13,555 nt of DNA from NCBI GenBank assembly GCA_903903365.1, contig CAIUYS010000137.1:1-13555 (forward strand), read 5' to 3'. A program made the translations under genes and the position numbers. Origin of the DNA: an uncultured Methylococcaceae bacterium. GTDB lineage: Bacteria; Pseudomonadota; Gammaproteobacteria; Methylococcales; Methylomonadaceae. Below are positions 6,257 through 13,555 of the stretch, in pieces. A model generated the notes under the pieces. The model was given only the letters and a program-made list of their open reading frames with translations, was not told the origin of the DNA and did not search any database. How positions within the stretch are numbered: the stretch's first letter is position 1; the number at the start of each line of letters is the position of its first letter.

Positions 6257-8416
6257 TTAATTCTGAAGTCGGGTTAACCAAGGGTCTTTGGTATAAGGAT
6301 CAATATGAAAGGCAAGCGACTCAGGTTTATGTAACAAGCCTTCCTCGCCCGAAGCATTGGGATTTAATTGTCTTTTTTCGACAAAGTCGACCATACGACG
6401 AGCATTATAAATCAGTAGTACACGGTTGCCGTTTTTACTGGGGTAAATTTGAAAAGCCACGTTATTTTCGGTAAACGCTGTATTTCTGTTAATCAAGGCA
6501 TCAAGCAAATCGTTATCACCTTGGGCTAATTTTTTTAAAATAGAGTCTTCACGATGCCTGATGAGTGCTGTCAGGTAGGTCATTAAGGTACCGGATAACT
6601 GTTGCTTTTGGAGGGCATGAACTTCTTGGTCGGAAAAAGAAAAGCTTTCGGCAACGAGATAATGACGATCTTTTTCGCCATCATTGGCAAACAGTGATAT
6701 TTTGTCCAAGGTTTCATGTTCCAAGGCATTCAAGAATGAGCGGGGCGCACGAATATGTTTATCTACCGTCACCACCCAAGGTAAGGCACGGCCGGTTGTT
6801 TCAAAGCGTTCTTTTACACTGGTGATAACGCTGGCTCTTATTAATTCATTTTCACGCCCTTCAGGTTTAACAATAAAAGCATCTACTGCCGTTATTTGGG
6901 TATTAAAACCGTGTGCCTTGAATTGATTGACGATAGTGGAATATCGCGGTTGATAGGGGATGCCGGTGCCATCATAGAGAATATTGATATGATTTTTCTT
7001 GGCATGATCGGCAACCGAATCACGCAGTCTGTTGGCAAAAGGTTCTACATAAACATAGTCATCACTGTGGTGGCTGGCAGCGGTGAGAACTTGGTACAGA
7101 TCACTTTTTTTACGAAATTCGTCCAGGGAGGCAATGACAAAATTATCGCGGCACTGTGTTTGTGCAATTTCTTCAACCGCTGTTTTTCCAGATCCTGCGC
7201 CACCCATGGACATAAATAACGTAGGGTTTTTATCAGGAACTTTGCCTTCAAAGAGCTTATCTTTAGCTTCATCCAGTTTTTTTATAATTTTACTCAGCCG
7301 CTCGTAGGCTATTTCAACCGTACGTTCCAGTCTTATATCGCCATCGGCTGCACTCAGTAATTTGTTCTTAAGCGCCTCGTTGTTCGCCAGATTTAATACT
7401 GGGGTTTTATCACCTTCACATCGCTTCAAAAGTTCCATTAGCTCTGTATGACTGGGTGAACGCAACCCCGTCAACATGTTAATATCAAGACAAAAGAGCG
7501 GTGCAGCGCCATCTTCGGCTATACTAATTCCGTCAATCTCGTAGCTTCCAGGGTACCGTACTGCTTCGGTTCCAGGCAAAAAACCAATCATGTTTTCAGC
7601 GGCGCAGAGCGGGTAATCAGCTAAATGCTTACCGGCTATAAATAGCTCTTGCTTAATGCTGTCTAACGGCACCAAGCCACCGTTCACTGCAACCAGGCAT
7701 TCTATACCCGCTGCTGTTTTGTGCGATAAAAAAGGGATGCCTGATATAAATTTCTTGTTTTCCGGCCATTTTCCATAAGCATTGGCTTTGTTTTGCAAGC
7801 TTTTACAGCGGGTTGGATCAATGGCGTGTTCAAAGGCGCGGGTTATTTCTCTAAAGGTACTGTCGGGATTATGTAAGGCGGCCGCATCGTAGGCTTCAAT
7901 TCGTCTGAAATCAATGCCCTGTTCATAAACACTTTTGATGGCCGGTAATTTACCCAGCATCGTTAAGAAAAAATCAAGAGTGAGTCTGTTTCCGTAAGTA
8001 AAGGGTCTGACACTGCGCATTTTTTGATAAAAACTGGCCAGCCTTTCAGCAATATCTTCATTTTTGATAACGAAGCCATTATTATCAAAAATGGCCGTCT
8101 CTTTATTGCTGCCGTCCTCTAAAACCAGGCGTTCTATGGTTTCACGAAACTCTTTTCTTTTATCAGCGTCAGGCATGGTGCCGGGACGATGGCAAACAGT
8201 GGGTTGTTCTTTCCAATCTTGAAATATTTCCCGGTGAATGCGCGAAAAGAGTTCCGTCAGATAAGTAACTCGCTTGGTTTGGTCATGCGAGACGGTGCCT
8301 TCCGCCTCTTGCTGTAGGGTCGATAATAATTTTACACCTTGAGAAATCGCTAAGGCGGTTCGCAATTTTTTCAGTTGCTTATAGCCTGCAATTCTGGGAA
8401 CTGTATTTTTATTCAT
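6257..8416 (-). CDS. Large protein with Fic-like N-terminal region and zeta-toxin-type P-loop kinase domain
   Basis: The 719-residue protein has two recognisable parts. The better one is a zeta-toxin/AAA-like P-loop kinase: Walker A GGAGSGKT (405-412), a strand ending in ASLDEFRK with Asp432 where zeta kinases keep a catalytic Asp, and ILYDGTGIP (479-487). Zeta toxins phosphorylate UDP-N-acetyl sugars; here the substrate is unknown. The N-terminal part resembles Fic AMP-transferases: LTELFSRIHREIFQDW (53-68) is like their entry helix, and RPFTYGNRLT (137-146) sits where Fic has HPFxxGNGRT, followed by a Fic-like DFRRIEAYDAA helix. The catalytic His is Arg and the GNGR loop is changed, so a normal AMP transfer looks unlikely. 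Residues 200-390 and 570-719 are unassigned. The ATG is preceded by AAAGG at 8 nt. No antitoxin gene adjoins it; it diverges from glyQ. A host-directed effector or a stress kinase are both conceivable (inference). Confidence 0.75.
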   Translation of the reverse strand: MNKNTVPRIAGYKQLKKLRTALAISQGVKLLSTLQQEAEGTVSHDQTKRVTYLTELFSRIHREIFQDWKEQPTVCHRPGTMPDADKRKEFRETIERLVLEDGSNKETAIFDNNGFVIKNEDIAERLASFYQKMRSVRPFTYGNRLTLDFFLTMLGKLPAIKSVYEQGIDFRRIEAYDAAALHNPDSTFREITRAFEHAIDPTRCKSLQNKANAYGKWPENKKFISGIPFLSHKTAAGIECLVAVNGGLVPLDSIKQELFIAGKHLADYPLCAAENMIGFLPGTEAVRYPGSYEIDGISIAEDGAAPLFCLDINMLTGLRSPSHTELMELLKRCEGDKTPVLNLANNEALKNKLLSAADGDIRLERTVEIAYERLSKIIKKLDEAKDKLFEGKVPDKNPTLFMSMGGAGSGKTAVEEIAQTQCRDNFVIASLDEFRKKSDLYQVLTAASHHSDDYVYVEPFANRLRDSVADHAKKNHINILYDGTGIPYQPRYSTIVNQFKAHGFNTQITAVDAFIVKPEGRENELIRASVITSVKERFETTGRALPWVVTVDKHIRAPRSFLNALEHETLDKISLFANDGEKDRHYLVAESFSFSDQEVHALQKQQLSGTLMTYLTALIRHREDSILKKLAQGDNDLLDALINRNTAFTENNVAFQIYPSKNGNRVLLIYNARRMVDFVEKRQLNPNASGEEGLLHKPESLAFHIDPYTKDPWLTRLQN

Positions 8417-8640
8417 AATTTCAGCCTTTCAATCCTGATTCCATTGTAAATAAATACAGCACAATAATGTTAAGACTTTCACAGGGATGTATTTTATTTA
8501 TTATCGCAGAAAACAATCAGCGCTTAACGCTTATATTAAACTCGCTTTACCTATCAACTCTCTGCCTGGTTCCAAACCATACTACAAAAACATTTTTAAG
8601 CTATAATTAACCACTTTTTATTGCCTGGCGTTTAGAGACC
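8417..8640. promoter_or_regulatory. Divergent promoter region between the Fic/zeta gene and glyQ
   Basis: A perfect TATAAT (8602-8607) lies 33 bp before the glyQ start and is the likely -10 for glyQS, although no good -35 is found 16-18 bp upstream of it. On the minus strand TACAAT (complement of 8443-8448) with TTAACA (complement of 8468-8473) at 19-bp spacing is a weak candidate for the Fic/zeta gene. The region is AT-rich. No T-box or other leader structure is evident before glyQ. Confidence 0.4.
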
Positions 8641-9555
8641 GTGTCGAATACAAACAATGATTCATCAACTTTTCAGGGACTTATCCTGGCTTTACAGGCT
8701 TATTGGTCAAGTCAGGGTTGTATTTTATTACAACCTTTAGATCAGGAAGTCGGCGCGGGAACTTTTCATCCGGCTACTTTTTTACGGGCTATAGGCCCTG
8801 AACCCTGGAACGCAGCTTACGTTCAGCCATCTCGCCGTCCTACTGACGGTCGTTTTGGGGAAAATCCCAATCGCCTGCAACATTACTATCAGTTTCAGGT
8901 GGCTTTAAAGCCGTCGCCCGATAATATTCAGGAGCTGTATTTGGGTTCATTGCGTTATTTGGGACTGGATTTACTGGAACACGATATTCGTTTTGTCGAA
9001 GATAACTGGGAATCACCTACTTTGGGTGCTTGGGGTCTGGGTTGGGAAGTCTGGTTAAACGGCATGGAAGTGACGCAGTTTACGTATTTTCAGCAAATAG
9101 GTGGTTTGGAGTGCAGGCCGGTTACCGGAGAAATTACTTACGGTCTGGAGCGCATTGCCATGTATTTGCAAGGTGTCAAAAGCGTCTATGATTTGGTGTG
9201 GACGAAGGGGCCTTTGGGTACGGTCACTTATGGTGATGTGTTTCATCAAAATGAAGTCGAAATGTCGTCTTATAATTTCGACCATGCCAATGTCGATTTT
9301 ATGTTTCAGTGTTTTAATACCTACGAGCAAGAATGCCAAAAGTTGATTGAACTCAATTTGCCATTGCCTGCTTATGAAATGGTATTAAAAGCCTCGCATA
9401 CTTTTAACTTGCTGGATGCGCGTCATGCTATTTCGGTTACCGAGCGCCAACGTTATATTTTAAGAGTCCGTACTTTATCCAGAGCCGTCGCCGAAGCCTA
9501 TTATGCTCGCCGCGAATCACTGGGATTTCCGATGTTGACAGAGCAAGGAGCATAA
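8641..9555 (+). CDS. glyQ: Glycyl-tRNA synthetase alpha subunit
   Basis: The 304-residue product matches bacterial GlyQ (E. coli 303 aa) along its whole length. It is the class II catalytic subunit that, as an alpha2-beta2 enzyme with GlyS, charges tRNA-Gly in the cytoplasm. Diagnostic blocks are TFQGLILALQAYWSSQGC at the N-terminus, the motif 2 region VQPSRRPTDGRFGENPNRLQ, DNWESPTLGAWGLGWEVW, and GEITYGLERIAMYLQG (motif 3 region). The start is GTG at 8641: the conserved TFQGL block begins only 9 codons later and no ATG lies between, so length comparison supports it although the Shine-Dalgarno (TTAGAGA) is weak. The stop is 1 nt before glyS, so the two are translated as a coupled pair. Confidence 0.97.
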   Translation: MSNTNNDSSTFQGLILALQAYWSSQGCILLQPLDQEVGAGTFHPATFLRAIGPEPWNAAYVQPSRRPTDGRFGENPNRLQHYYQFQVALKPSPDNIQELYLGSLRYLGLDLLEHDIRFVEDNWESPTLGAWGLGWEVWLNGMEVTQFTYFQQIGGLECRPVTGEITYGLERIAMYLQGVKSVYDLVWTKGPLGTVTYGDVFHQNEVEMSSYNFDHANVDFMFQCFNTYEQECQKLIELNLPLPAYEMVLKASHTFNLLDARHAISVTERQRYILRVRTLSRAVAEAYYARRESLGFPMLTEQGA

Positions 9556-9556
9556 A

Positions 9557-11626
9557 ATGACAACAGGCAAACATTTACTTTTTGAATTAGGTTCAGAAGA
9601 ACTTCCCCCAAAAACGTTACTTAAATTAAGTAATGCCTTGCTGGACGGAATTGTTCAGGGCTTGCAGGCCGCCGAACTGACGTTTACCGCCAGCAAAGCT
9701 TATGCAACACCCAGACGCTTGGCCGTTTTTATTGAAAACCTGTCGACCGCACAACCGGATAAAACCGTTGAAAAACGAGGGCCTGCGATACAAGCGGCTT
9801 TTGCGGCAGACGGTACACCCAGCAAAGCGGCTTTGGGTTTTGCAGTCAGTTGTGGTACGACCTTTGAGCATCTGGAACGCTTGAAAACGGACAAAGGCGA
9901 ATGGCTCAGCTTTACCCAAGCGATTAAAGGACAGGCAACAGAAGCTTTAATTCCCGATATTATTCGTCAAAGTATTGCCGGCTTACCCATAGCCAAACGT
10001 ATGCGCTGGGGCAATTTTAATACAGAATTTGTAAGGCCCGTTCATTGGGCGGTATTGCTTTACGGTAATACCGTTATCAATACGGAAATCTTAGGACTAC
10101 AAACCGGCGCGACAACGCAGGGGCATCGTTTTCATGCGCCACAAAAACTAACCCTTAGCAATCCTGAAGACTATCAAGATGTTTTGTACACACAAGGTAA
10201 AGTGATTGCTGATTTTGAACAAAGAAAAACGCTAATCCGTCATGCCGCGCAAGCCGCTGCATCAGCGGTCAACGGCATCGCTTACATAGAAGACGATTTG
10301 CTGGAAGAGATTGCTGCTTTAAATGAATGGCCGGTGCCCATTACCGGGTGTTTTGATGCGCGTTTTCTCGATTTGCCCGCAGAAGTGTTAATTACCACCA
10401 TGCAAACCAACCAAAAATATTTTCCGGTTAAAAATGCGGCGGGTGGTTTATTGGCTAATTTTATTACCTTTAGTAATATTGAAAGCAGCCGGCCTGAATC
10501 CATACAGCACGGTAATGAGCGCGTCGTTACGCCGCGACTTGCGGATGCCGAATTTTTCTGGAAACAGGATAGAAAAAAATCACTGGCTGATCGGGTTGAA
10601 AGCTTGTCCACCATTGTGTTCCAAGAAAAACTGGGTACGGTTGCCGAAAAATCGCAACGAGTCAGCAAGCTTGCCCAATTTATTGCCCTGCGTTTCAATG
10701 CCAATGTTGAGCTGGCAAAACGTGCCGCGTTATTAGCCAAAACTGATTTAATGACTGAACTGGTCGGTGAATTTGGCAATCTGCAAGGTCTTATGGGTCG
10801 TTATTATGCCTTGGCAGACAACGAACCCTCCGAAGTGGCGTGGGCCTTGGAAGAGCAGTATTTCCCCAAGCAGTCAGGCAGTGCTACCGCAAGTAGCCAA
10901 ACCGGGCAGATTTTGGCAATTGCCGAAAAAATTGATACGCTTACCGGTATTTTTAGTGCCGGCATGATTCCGACCGGCGATAAAGATCCGTATGCCTTAC
11001 GTCGGGCTGCTTTAGGCACATTACGCACGCTAATTGAAAATAATTTAACCCTTGATATTCGGGAATTAATTGAATTTTCACTGGGCTTGTTTACGCATTC
11101 CTTTGAGGTCGCAAGTACCCAAGTCGCGGTCATTGATTTTGTTTTTGACCGTTTAAAAGGTTATTGTTTGGATAAAGGCTATAGTGCGGATGAATTTGAC
11201 GCAGTGATGACCGTAAAGCCGTCTGACCCGTTAGATTTTATGCAACGCTTGGCGGCTGTTAAAGCCTTTAGACAGCTACCCGAAGCCGACAGTCTGGCGG
11301 CTGCCAATAAACGCATACGCAATATTCTTAAAAAATCAGAATCATCCGCAGAGGTAACGGTAGGCGCGTTGGTTGAACCTGCCGAATTGCAATTGCTGGA
11401 CAGCGCAAAGCTGGCTGCTATCGCTATTGGTCCGCTGCTTGCCCGACGTGATTATGCGGCAACGTTAACCCGTTTGGCTTCCTTGCGGCAAGATGTCGAT
11501 ACGTTTTTTGATAGCGTGATGGTGATGTGTGATGATCTTGAGTTACGCGCCAATCGTTTGGCCTTGCTTAATATGTTATCGGAACAGTTTCTAACCTGTG
11601 CAGATATTTCCAAGTTGCAGTCTTAA
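9557..11626 (+). CDS. glyS: Glycyl-tRNA synthetase beta subunit
   Basis: At 689 residues it equals E. coli GlyS in length. The beta subunit carries the tRNA-binding parts of the alpha2-beta2 synthetase. Visible blocks are LLFELGSEELPP at the N-terminus, YATPRRLAVFIENL, RMRWG (about 150), the central TTMQTNQKYFPV, the HD-like region KTDLMTELVGEFGNLQGLMG (about 394-413), GDKDPYALRRAALGTLRTL, and a C-terminal DALR-type anticodon-binding domain in the last 110 residues (…VMVMCDDLELRANRLALL). AAGGAG (9545-9550) lies within the glyQ end, 6 nt before the ATG, which implies translational coupling and equal subunit supply. No terminator is seen before the antitoxin gene 22 nt downstream. Confidence 0.97.
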   Translation: MTTGKHLLFELGSEELPPKTLLKLSNALLDGIVQGLQAAELTFTASKAYATPRRLAVFIENLSTAQPDKTVEKRGPAIQAAFAADGTPSKAALGFAVSCGTTFEHLERLKTDKGEWLSFTQAIKGQATEALIPDIIRQSIAGLPIAKRMRWGNFNTEFVRPVHWAVLLYGNTVINTEILGLQTGATTQGHRFHAPQKLTLSNPEDYQDVLYTQGKVIADFEQRKTLIRHAAQAAASAVNGIAYIEDDLLEEIAALNEWPVPITGCFDARFLDLPAEVLITTMQTNQKYFPVKNAAGGLLANFITFSNIESSRPESIQHGNERVVTPRLADAEFFWKQDRKKSLADRVESLSTIVFQEKLGTVAEKSQRVSKLAQFIALRFNANVELAKRAALLAKTDLMTELVGEFGNLQGLMGRYYALADNEPSEVAWALEEQYFPKQSGSATASSQTGQILAIAEKIDTLTGIFSAGMIPTGDKDPYALRRAALGTLRTLIENNLTLDIRELIEFSLGLFTHSFEVASTQVAVIDFVFDRLKGYCLDKGYSADEFDAVMTVKPSDPLDFMQRLAAVKAFRQLPEADSLAAANKRIRNILKKSESSAEVTVGALVEPAELQLLDSAKLAAIAIGPLLARRDYAATLTRLASLRQDVDTFFDSVMVMCDDLELRANRLALLNMLSEQFLTCADISKLQS

Positions 11627-11648
11627 ATCTTATTGTTAGGTGATTAAA

Positions 11649-11873
11649 ATGACTATTCAAGCACAGGTTTTTTTACCCGATGAGTTATTTAATGAGTTGG
11701 AGCGCCGTGCGCCTCAGCCAGAAAGTCGATCTAATCTTATTGCCGAGGCATTACGTTGTTTTTTTGCGACACACAAAAATACGAGTAGTGAATTAGAGCA
11801 AATAAATCAATACGCTGAAGAATTAAATCGAGAAGCCGAAGACGTGCTGAGCTATCAGGTATTCGATGAATAG
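11649..11873 (+). CDS. Ribbon-helix-helix antitoxin of a MazF/PemK-type toxin-antitoxin pair
   Basis: The 74-residue protein starts with a strand (AQVFLP), a helix (DELFNELERRA) and a second helix (SRSNLIAEALRCFFATH), the layout of ribbon-helix-helix DNA-binding antitoxins. The acidic tail (ELEQINQYAEELNREAEDVL) would wrap and block the toxin. I chose ATG 11649 over the in-frame GTG at 11640, because AGGTGA (11638-11643) lies 5 nt before the ATG and includes that GTG. The gene overlaps the toxin gene by 8 nt, the classic arrangement in which the antitoxin is made first. Its product, probably with the toxin, is expected to repress its own promoter, but no operator palindrome is evident in the 22-nt gap after glyS. 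Confidence 0.85.
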   Translation: MTIQAQVFLPDELFNELERRAPQPESRSNLIAEALRCFFATHKNTSSELEQINQYAEELNREAEDVLSYQVFDE

Positions 11874-12192
11874 AGGTGATCTATATCGGGTAGCACACCC
11901 ATCGTCCCGTGACCCTAAGCGGTCAAGGGTTTTTGTGGTTGTAAGCCGCAACATACTGATAGCTTCGCAGTTTTCAACGGTTATTTGTGCGCCGATTTAT
12001 AGCAAATATCATGGCTTTTCTACGCAAGTTCAGCTTGACATTGACGATGGCTTAAAACATTCAAGTAGTATTCATTGTGATGAGCTGGTGAGTTTGCCTA
12101 AATCAATGTTGACTGATTACATCGCTGAATTATCTATCACTAAACTTGCAGAGTTAAATGATGCGTTGAAGGTTGCTTTAAATATTGAATGA
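11866..12192 (+). CDS. MazF/PemK-family endoribonuclease toxin
   Basis: The 108-residue protein matches the MazF/PemK family, which cuts mRNA at short sequence motifs and stops growth when the antitoxin is lost. Family blocks are MNRGDLYRV at the start, DPKRSRVFVVVSRN (the basic loop and second strand), FSTVICAPIYSKYHGFSTQV with the conserved Thr, and HCDELVSLPKSML with the conserved Asp near the end. All blocks are present and the frame is intact, so an active toxin is likely. Its ATG lies in the last codons of the antitoxin gene (ATGAATAG), so translation is coupled. Cleavage specificity cannot be predicted. With the upstream RHH antitoxin it forms one complete module next to glyS. Confidence 0.92.
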   Translation: MNRGDLYRVAHPSSRDPKRSRVFVVVSRNILIASQFSTVICAPIYSKYHGFSTQVQLDIDDGLKHSSSIHCDELVSLPKSMLTDYIAELSITKLAELNDALKVALNIE

Positions 12193-12445
12193 TATAGTCT
12201 TTCAGAAATTAAACTTCCATTACATGGCGTTCCAAGTACTGTGCAGATCAGCACTAACCTTTCGGGTTTGTAGCGTGGAAAAATGGGAATTTAAAACTTG
12301 AAGAAGCATTGAAAACCCTTCGAGTCATGTTAAAAAATTAGCCAAGGGTATGCCTCGCGCACATTTCTGTTTATATACACGGTATGTTTTCTTTAGTAAC
12401 GGCGATGCGTACCGAACTTAACAAAACCATGACAGAAAAAATAAA
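12193..12445. other. Intergenic region with unassigned coding-like scraps
   Basis: No full gene is seen. A short frame from about 12264 to the TAG at 12339 reads …WKNGNLKLEEALKTLRVMLKN, which looks like protein but is too short to assign. A short frame from ATG 12350 (MPRAHFCLYTRYVFFSNGD) stops after 23 codons. A small hairpin AACC-TTTCG-GGTT (12256-12268) follows the toxin gene but has no T-run. Together with the next entry this suggests decayed remains of further small genes. Confidence 0.3.
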
Positions 12446-12566
12446 ATGCAACTCACTTTATCATTACCTGACGAGTTGGCGATAGCTATTAAAAAATTGC
12501 CAATTCGGAAAAGTTTATCGGCTACAAATTACGCCTTAATGCGATTTTTGTTAATTTAGGAGAGTA
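12446..12566 (+). pseudogene. Frameshifted small antitoxin-like gene
   Basis: From ATG 12446 the frame reads MQLTLSLPDELAIAIKKLP, typical of the N-terminus of small antitoxins that start with a short strand and a 'LPDELA' helix. The original frame then gives an unlikely tail and stops at TAG 12557. Adding one base near CCAATTCGG (about 12501-12509) restores LPNSEKFIGYKLR…, closer to the usual LPNPxxF continuation, ending at TAA 12564. I therefore read it as a one-base-deleted remnant. Its 3' end overlaps the Shine-Dalgarno of the lipoprotein gene. No partner toxin is present. Confidence 0.5.
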
Positions 12567-12569
12567 ATA

Positions 12570-13301
12570 ATGAATTATAAAAATACACTCATAACTGTGT
12601 TGCTTTTTATCCTGTTGGCTACTTTGGGATTAGGTTGCCAATCCACTAAAAAAATAACAGGCGGGGTCAATATCGCTCAGGAACAACTGATAGGCACCGG
12701 GGCAACAGAGCTTCCGGGATTGATTTATATCAAGGACTTTCAGCTTGACAGTGAAAGCTATCAAGGCGATCAGGGTGTTTTAAACCGGCGGCCATTAGGC
12801 TCGCGATTGCTTAATCGGGGGAGTCGAAATGATGCCGGTGAAAAATCCGCAAATATCGTTAATAGCTTGTCCGAGGCTTTGGTCAGTGAATTTAATGACA
12901 AAAATTTACCCGCGCAGCGTCTGGGTTCCTTTGATAATAGCTTGCCAAATAATGGTTGGTTGGTGAACGGGATGTTTACCGAAGTTGACGAGGGTAATCG
13001 TCTTAAGCGAGCGGTGATTGGTTTTGGTCAAGGCAGTACCCAAATGACGGTACAAATTGGTGTGAGCGATTTAGCCAGTAAAAATCCTCAAGCACCGTTT
13101 ATCATTTTTGGCACCATTAAAGACCCCAGCAAACTACCCGGCGCTGTTGTTACCATGAACCCTTACGTTGCGGCGGCAAAATTTGTGATGGAAAAAAACG
13201 CTTCCAGCAAAGATGTTAAAAATACCGCCAAACAGATTGTTGCAGAAATTTTGAAATATAAACAAAAATTTAGTGAGCAAAGAAACGCGGTAAAGAAGTA
13301 A
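12570..13301 (+). CDS. Predicted outer-membrane lipoprotein, DUF4410-like
   Basis: The 243-residue protein begins with a signal peptide (MNYKN, then a hydrophobic stretch to residue 21) and Cys23 in LGLGCQST. This is a lipobox with Gly instead of the usual Leu at -3; Gln at +2 predicts sorting to the outer membrane. The mature part contains NGWLVNGMFTEVDEGNRLKR followed by AVIGFGQGSTQMTVQIGVSDL, the hallmark of DUF4410-type periplasmic or lipoproteins of unknown function. A basic, possibly helical C-terminus follows. AGGAG (12558-12562) lies 7 nt before the ATG. It stands alone with no obvious functional partner. Function is unknown; the DUF4410 call is from pattern memory. Confidence 0.8.
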   Translation: MNYKNTLITVLLFILLATLGLGCQSTKKITGGVNIAQEQLIGTGATELPGLIYIKDFQLDSESYQGDQGVLNRRPLGSRLLNRGSRNDAGEKSANIVNSLSEALVSEFNDKNLPAQRLGSFDNSLPNNGWLVNGMFTEVDEGNRLKRAVIGFGQGSTQMTVQIGVSDLASKNPQAPFIIFGTIKDPSKLPGAVVTMNPYVAAAKFVMEKNASSKDVKNTAKQIVAEILKYKQKFSEQRNAVKK

Positions 13302-13303
13302 CA

Positions 13304-13325
13304 GGTGAGATTGTAATCACTCACC
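13304..13325 (+). terminator. Weak hairpin after the lipoprotein gene
   Basis: GGTGAG (13304-13309) pairs with CTCACC (13320-13325) around a 10-nt loop, 2 bp after the stop codon. An inner GATT/AATC pairing is an alternative. There is no T-run, so termination by this hairpin alone is uncertain. Confidence 0.35.
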
Positions 13326-13334
13326 CGTTAAAAA

Positions 13335-13488
13335 ATAGAACTCAGATGACACGGATTTGACTGATAGACACGGATAAGAGAAGTTTTTTATCTTATGAAA
13401 AATATGACTTATAAACGCTTAAGGTATTTTTTTCGACTAAAAATAAAATCCGTTGAAATCCGTATAATCAGTGTCATCCGTGTTCTAT
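13335..13488. repeat. 154-bp element with imperfect terminal inverted repeats (MITE-like)
   Basis: The outer 41 bases on each side are inverted copies of one another, matching at 31 of 41 positions without gaps (13335-13375 against the complement of 13448-13488). Ends read ATAGAAC, followed by GATGACAC and repeated ACGGAT units. The 72-bp centre is very AT-rich and codes for nothing evident. The organisation suits a small non-autonomous mobile element or a dispersed intergenic repeat. Similar 'CACGGATGACAC...GGATTT' repeats are widespread in bacterial genomes. No clear target-site duplication is visible. Confidence 0.65.
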
Positions 13489-13555
13489 GATTAAAACCGA
13501 CATCGACCAAGTGGTTACACTGGATGATTAATTAACCTGCATAAATAAATACCCA

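Noticed and set aside
10282..10779. Minus-strand open frame of 165 codons inside glyS
   Set aside because: It lies fully within the conserved glyS sequence and has no family features.
11640..11648. GTG at 11640 as the antitoxin start
   Set aside because: It overlaps the AGGTGA ribosome-binding site, which is placed correctly for the ATG at 11649.

Overview
The window looks like chromosomal DNA of a gammaproteobacterium. A type I methanotroph (Methylococcales) or close relative is the best guess. This rests on a vertebrate-like Delta24-sterol reductase gene, an ExaC-type aldehyde dehydrogenase, a remnant of the amidotransferase found with exosortase (XrtA) polysaccharide loci, a two-subunit glycyl-tRNA synthetase, and short palindromic repeats of the 'GATGGGTAGAG...GAAACCCATC' kind. 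The taxonomic call is inference; there is no rRNA or other direct marker.

Layout, left to right. Positions 1-711 (+) are the C-terminal half of dihydrolipoyl dehydrogenase, cut by the window edge. Positions 712-1164 hold no convincing gene but carry REP-like palindromes. Positions 1165-2757 (+) are a full-length DHCR24-like FAD reductase gene broken by one in-frame TGA. Positions 2929-4449 (+) encode an aldehyde dehydrogenase. A hairpin at 4480-4511 separates it from a convergent CPA1-type Na+/H+ antiporter (4553-5815, -). The 5816-6256 gap holds two gene remnants: an integrase-like N-terminus and the C-terminus of an asparagine-synthase-like amidotransferase with one internal TAG. Positions 6257-8416 (-) encode a 719-aa protein that seems to join a degenerate Fic-like N-terminal domain to a zeta-toxin-type P-loop kinase. 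From 8641 rightwards on the + strand lie glyQ-glyS, then a small RHH antitoxin/MazF-type toxin pair, a frameshifted second antitoxin remnant, and a DUF4410-type lipoprotein. A 154-bp element with imperfect terminal inverted repeats closes the window.

Functionally the window is a patchwork. It has housekeeping genes (lpdA, glyQS), stand-alone metabolic or transport genes (aldehyde dehydrogenase, antiporter) and accessory material in the gaps (toxin-antitoxin pair, Fic/zeta-like protein, repeats, gene fragments). glyQ and glyS are clearly one transcription unit with subunits acting as one enzyme. The toxin and antitoxin genes overlap by 8 nt and are surely co-expressed, possibly also by read-through from glyS, 22 nt upstream. 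At least four coding remnants (sterol reductase, amidotransferase, integrase, second antitoxin) show that the accessory intervals are decaying. The most unusual items are the Fic-like/zeta fusion and the sterol reductase gene disabled by a single codon.
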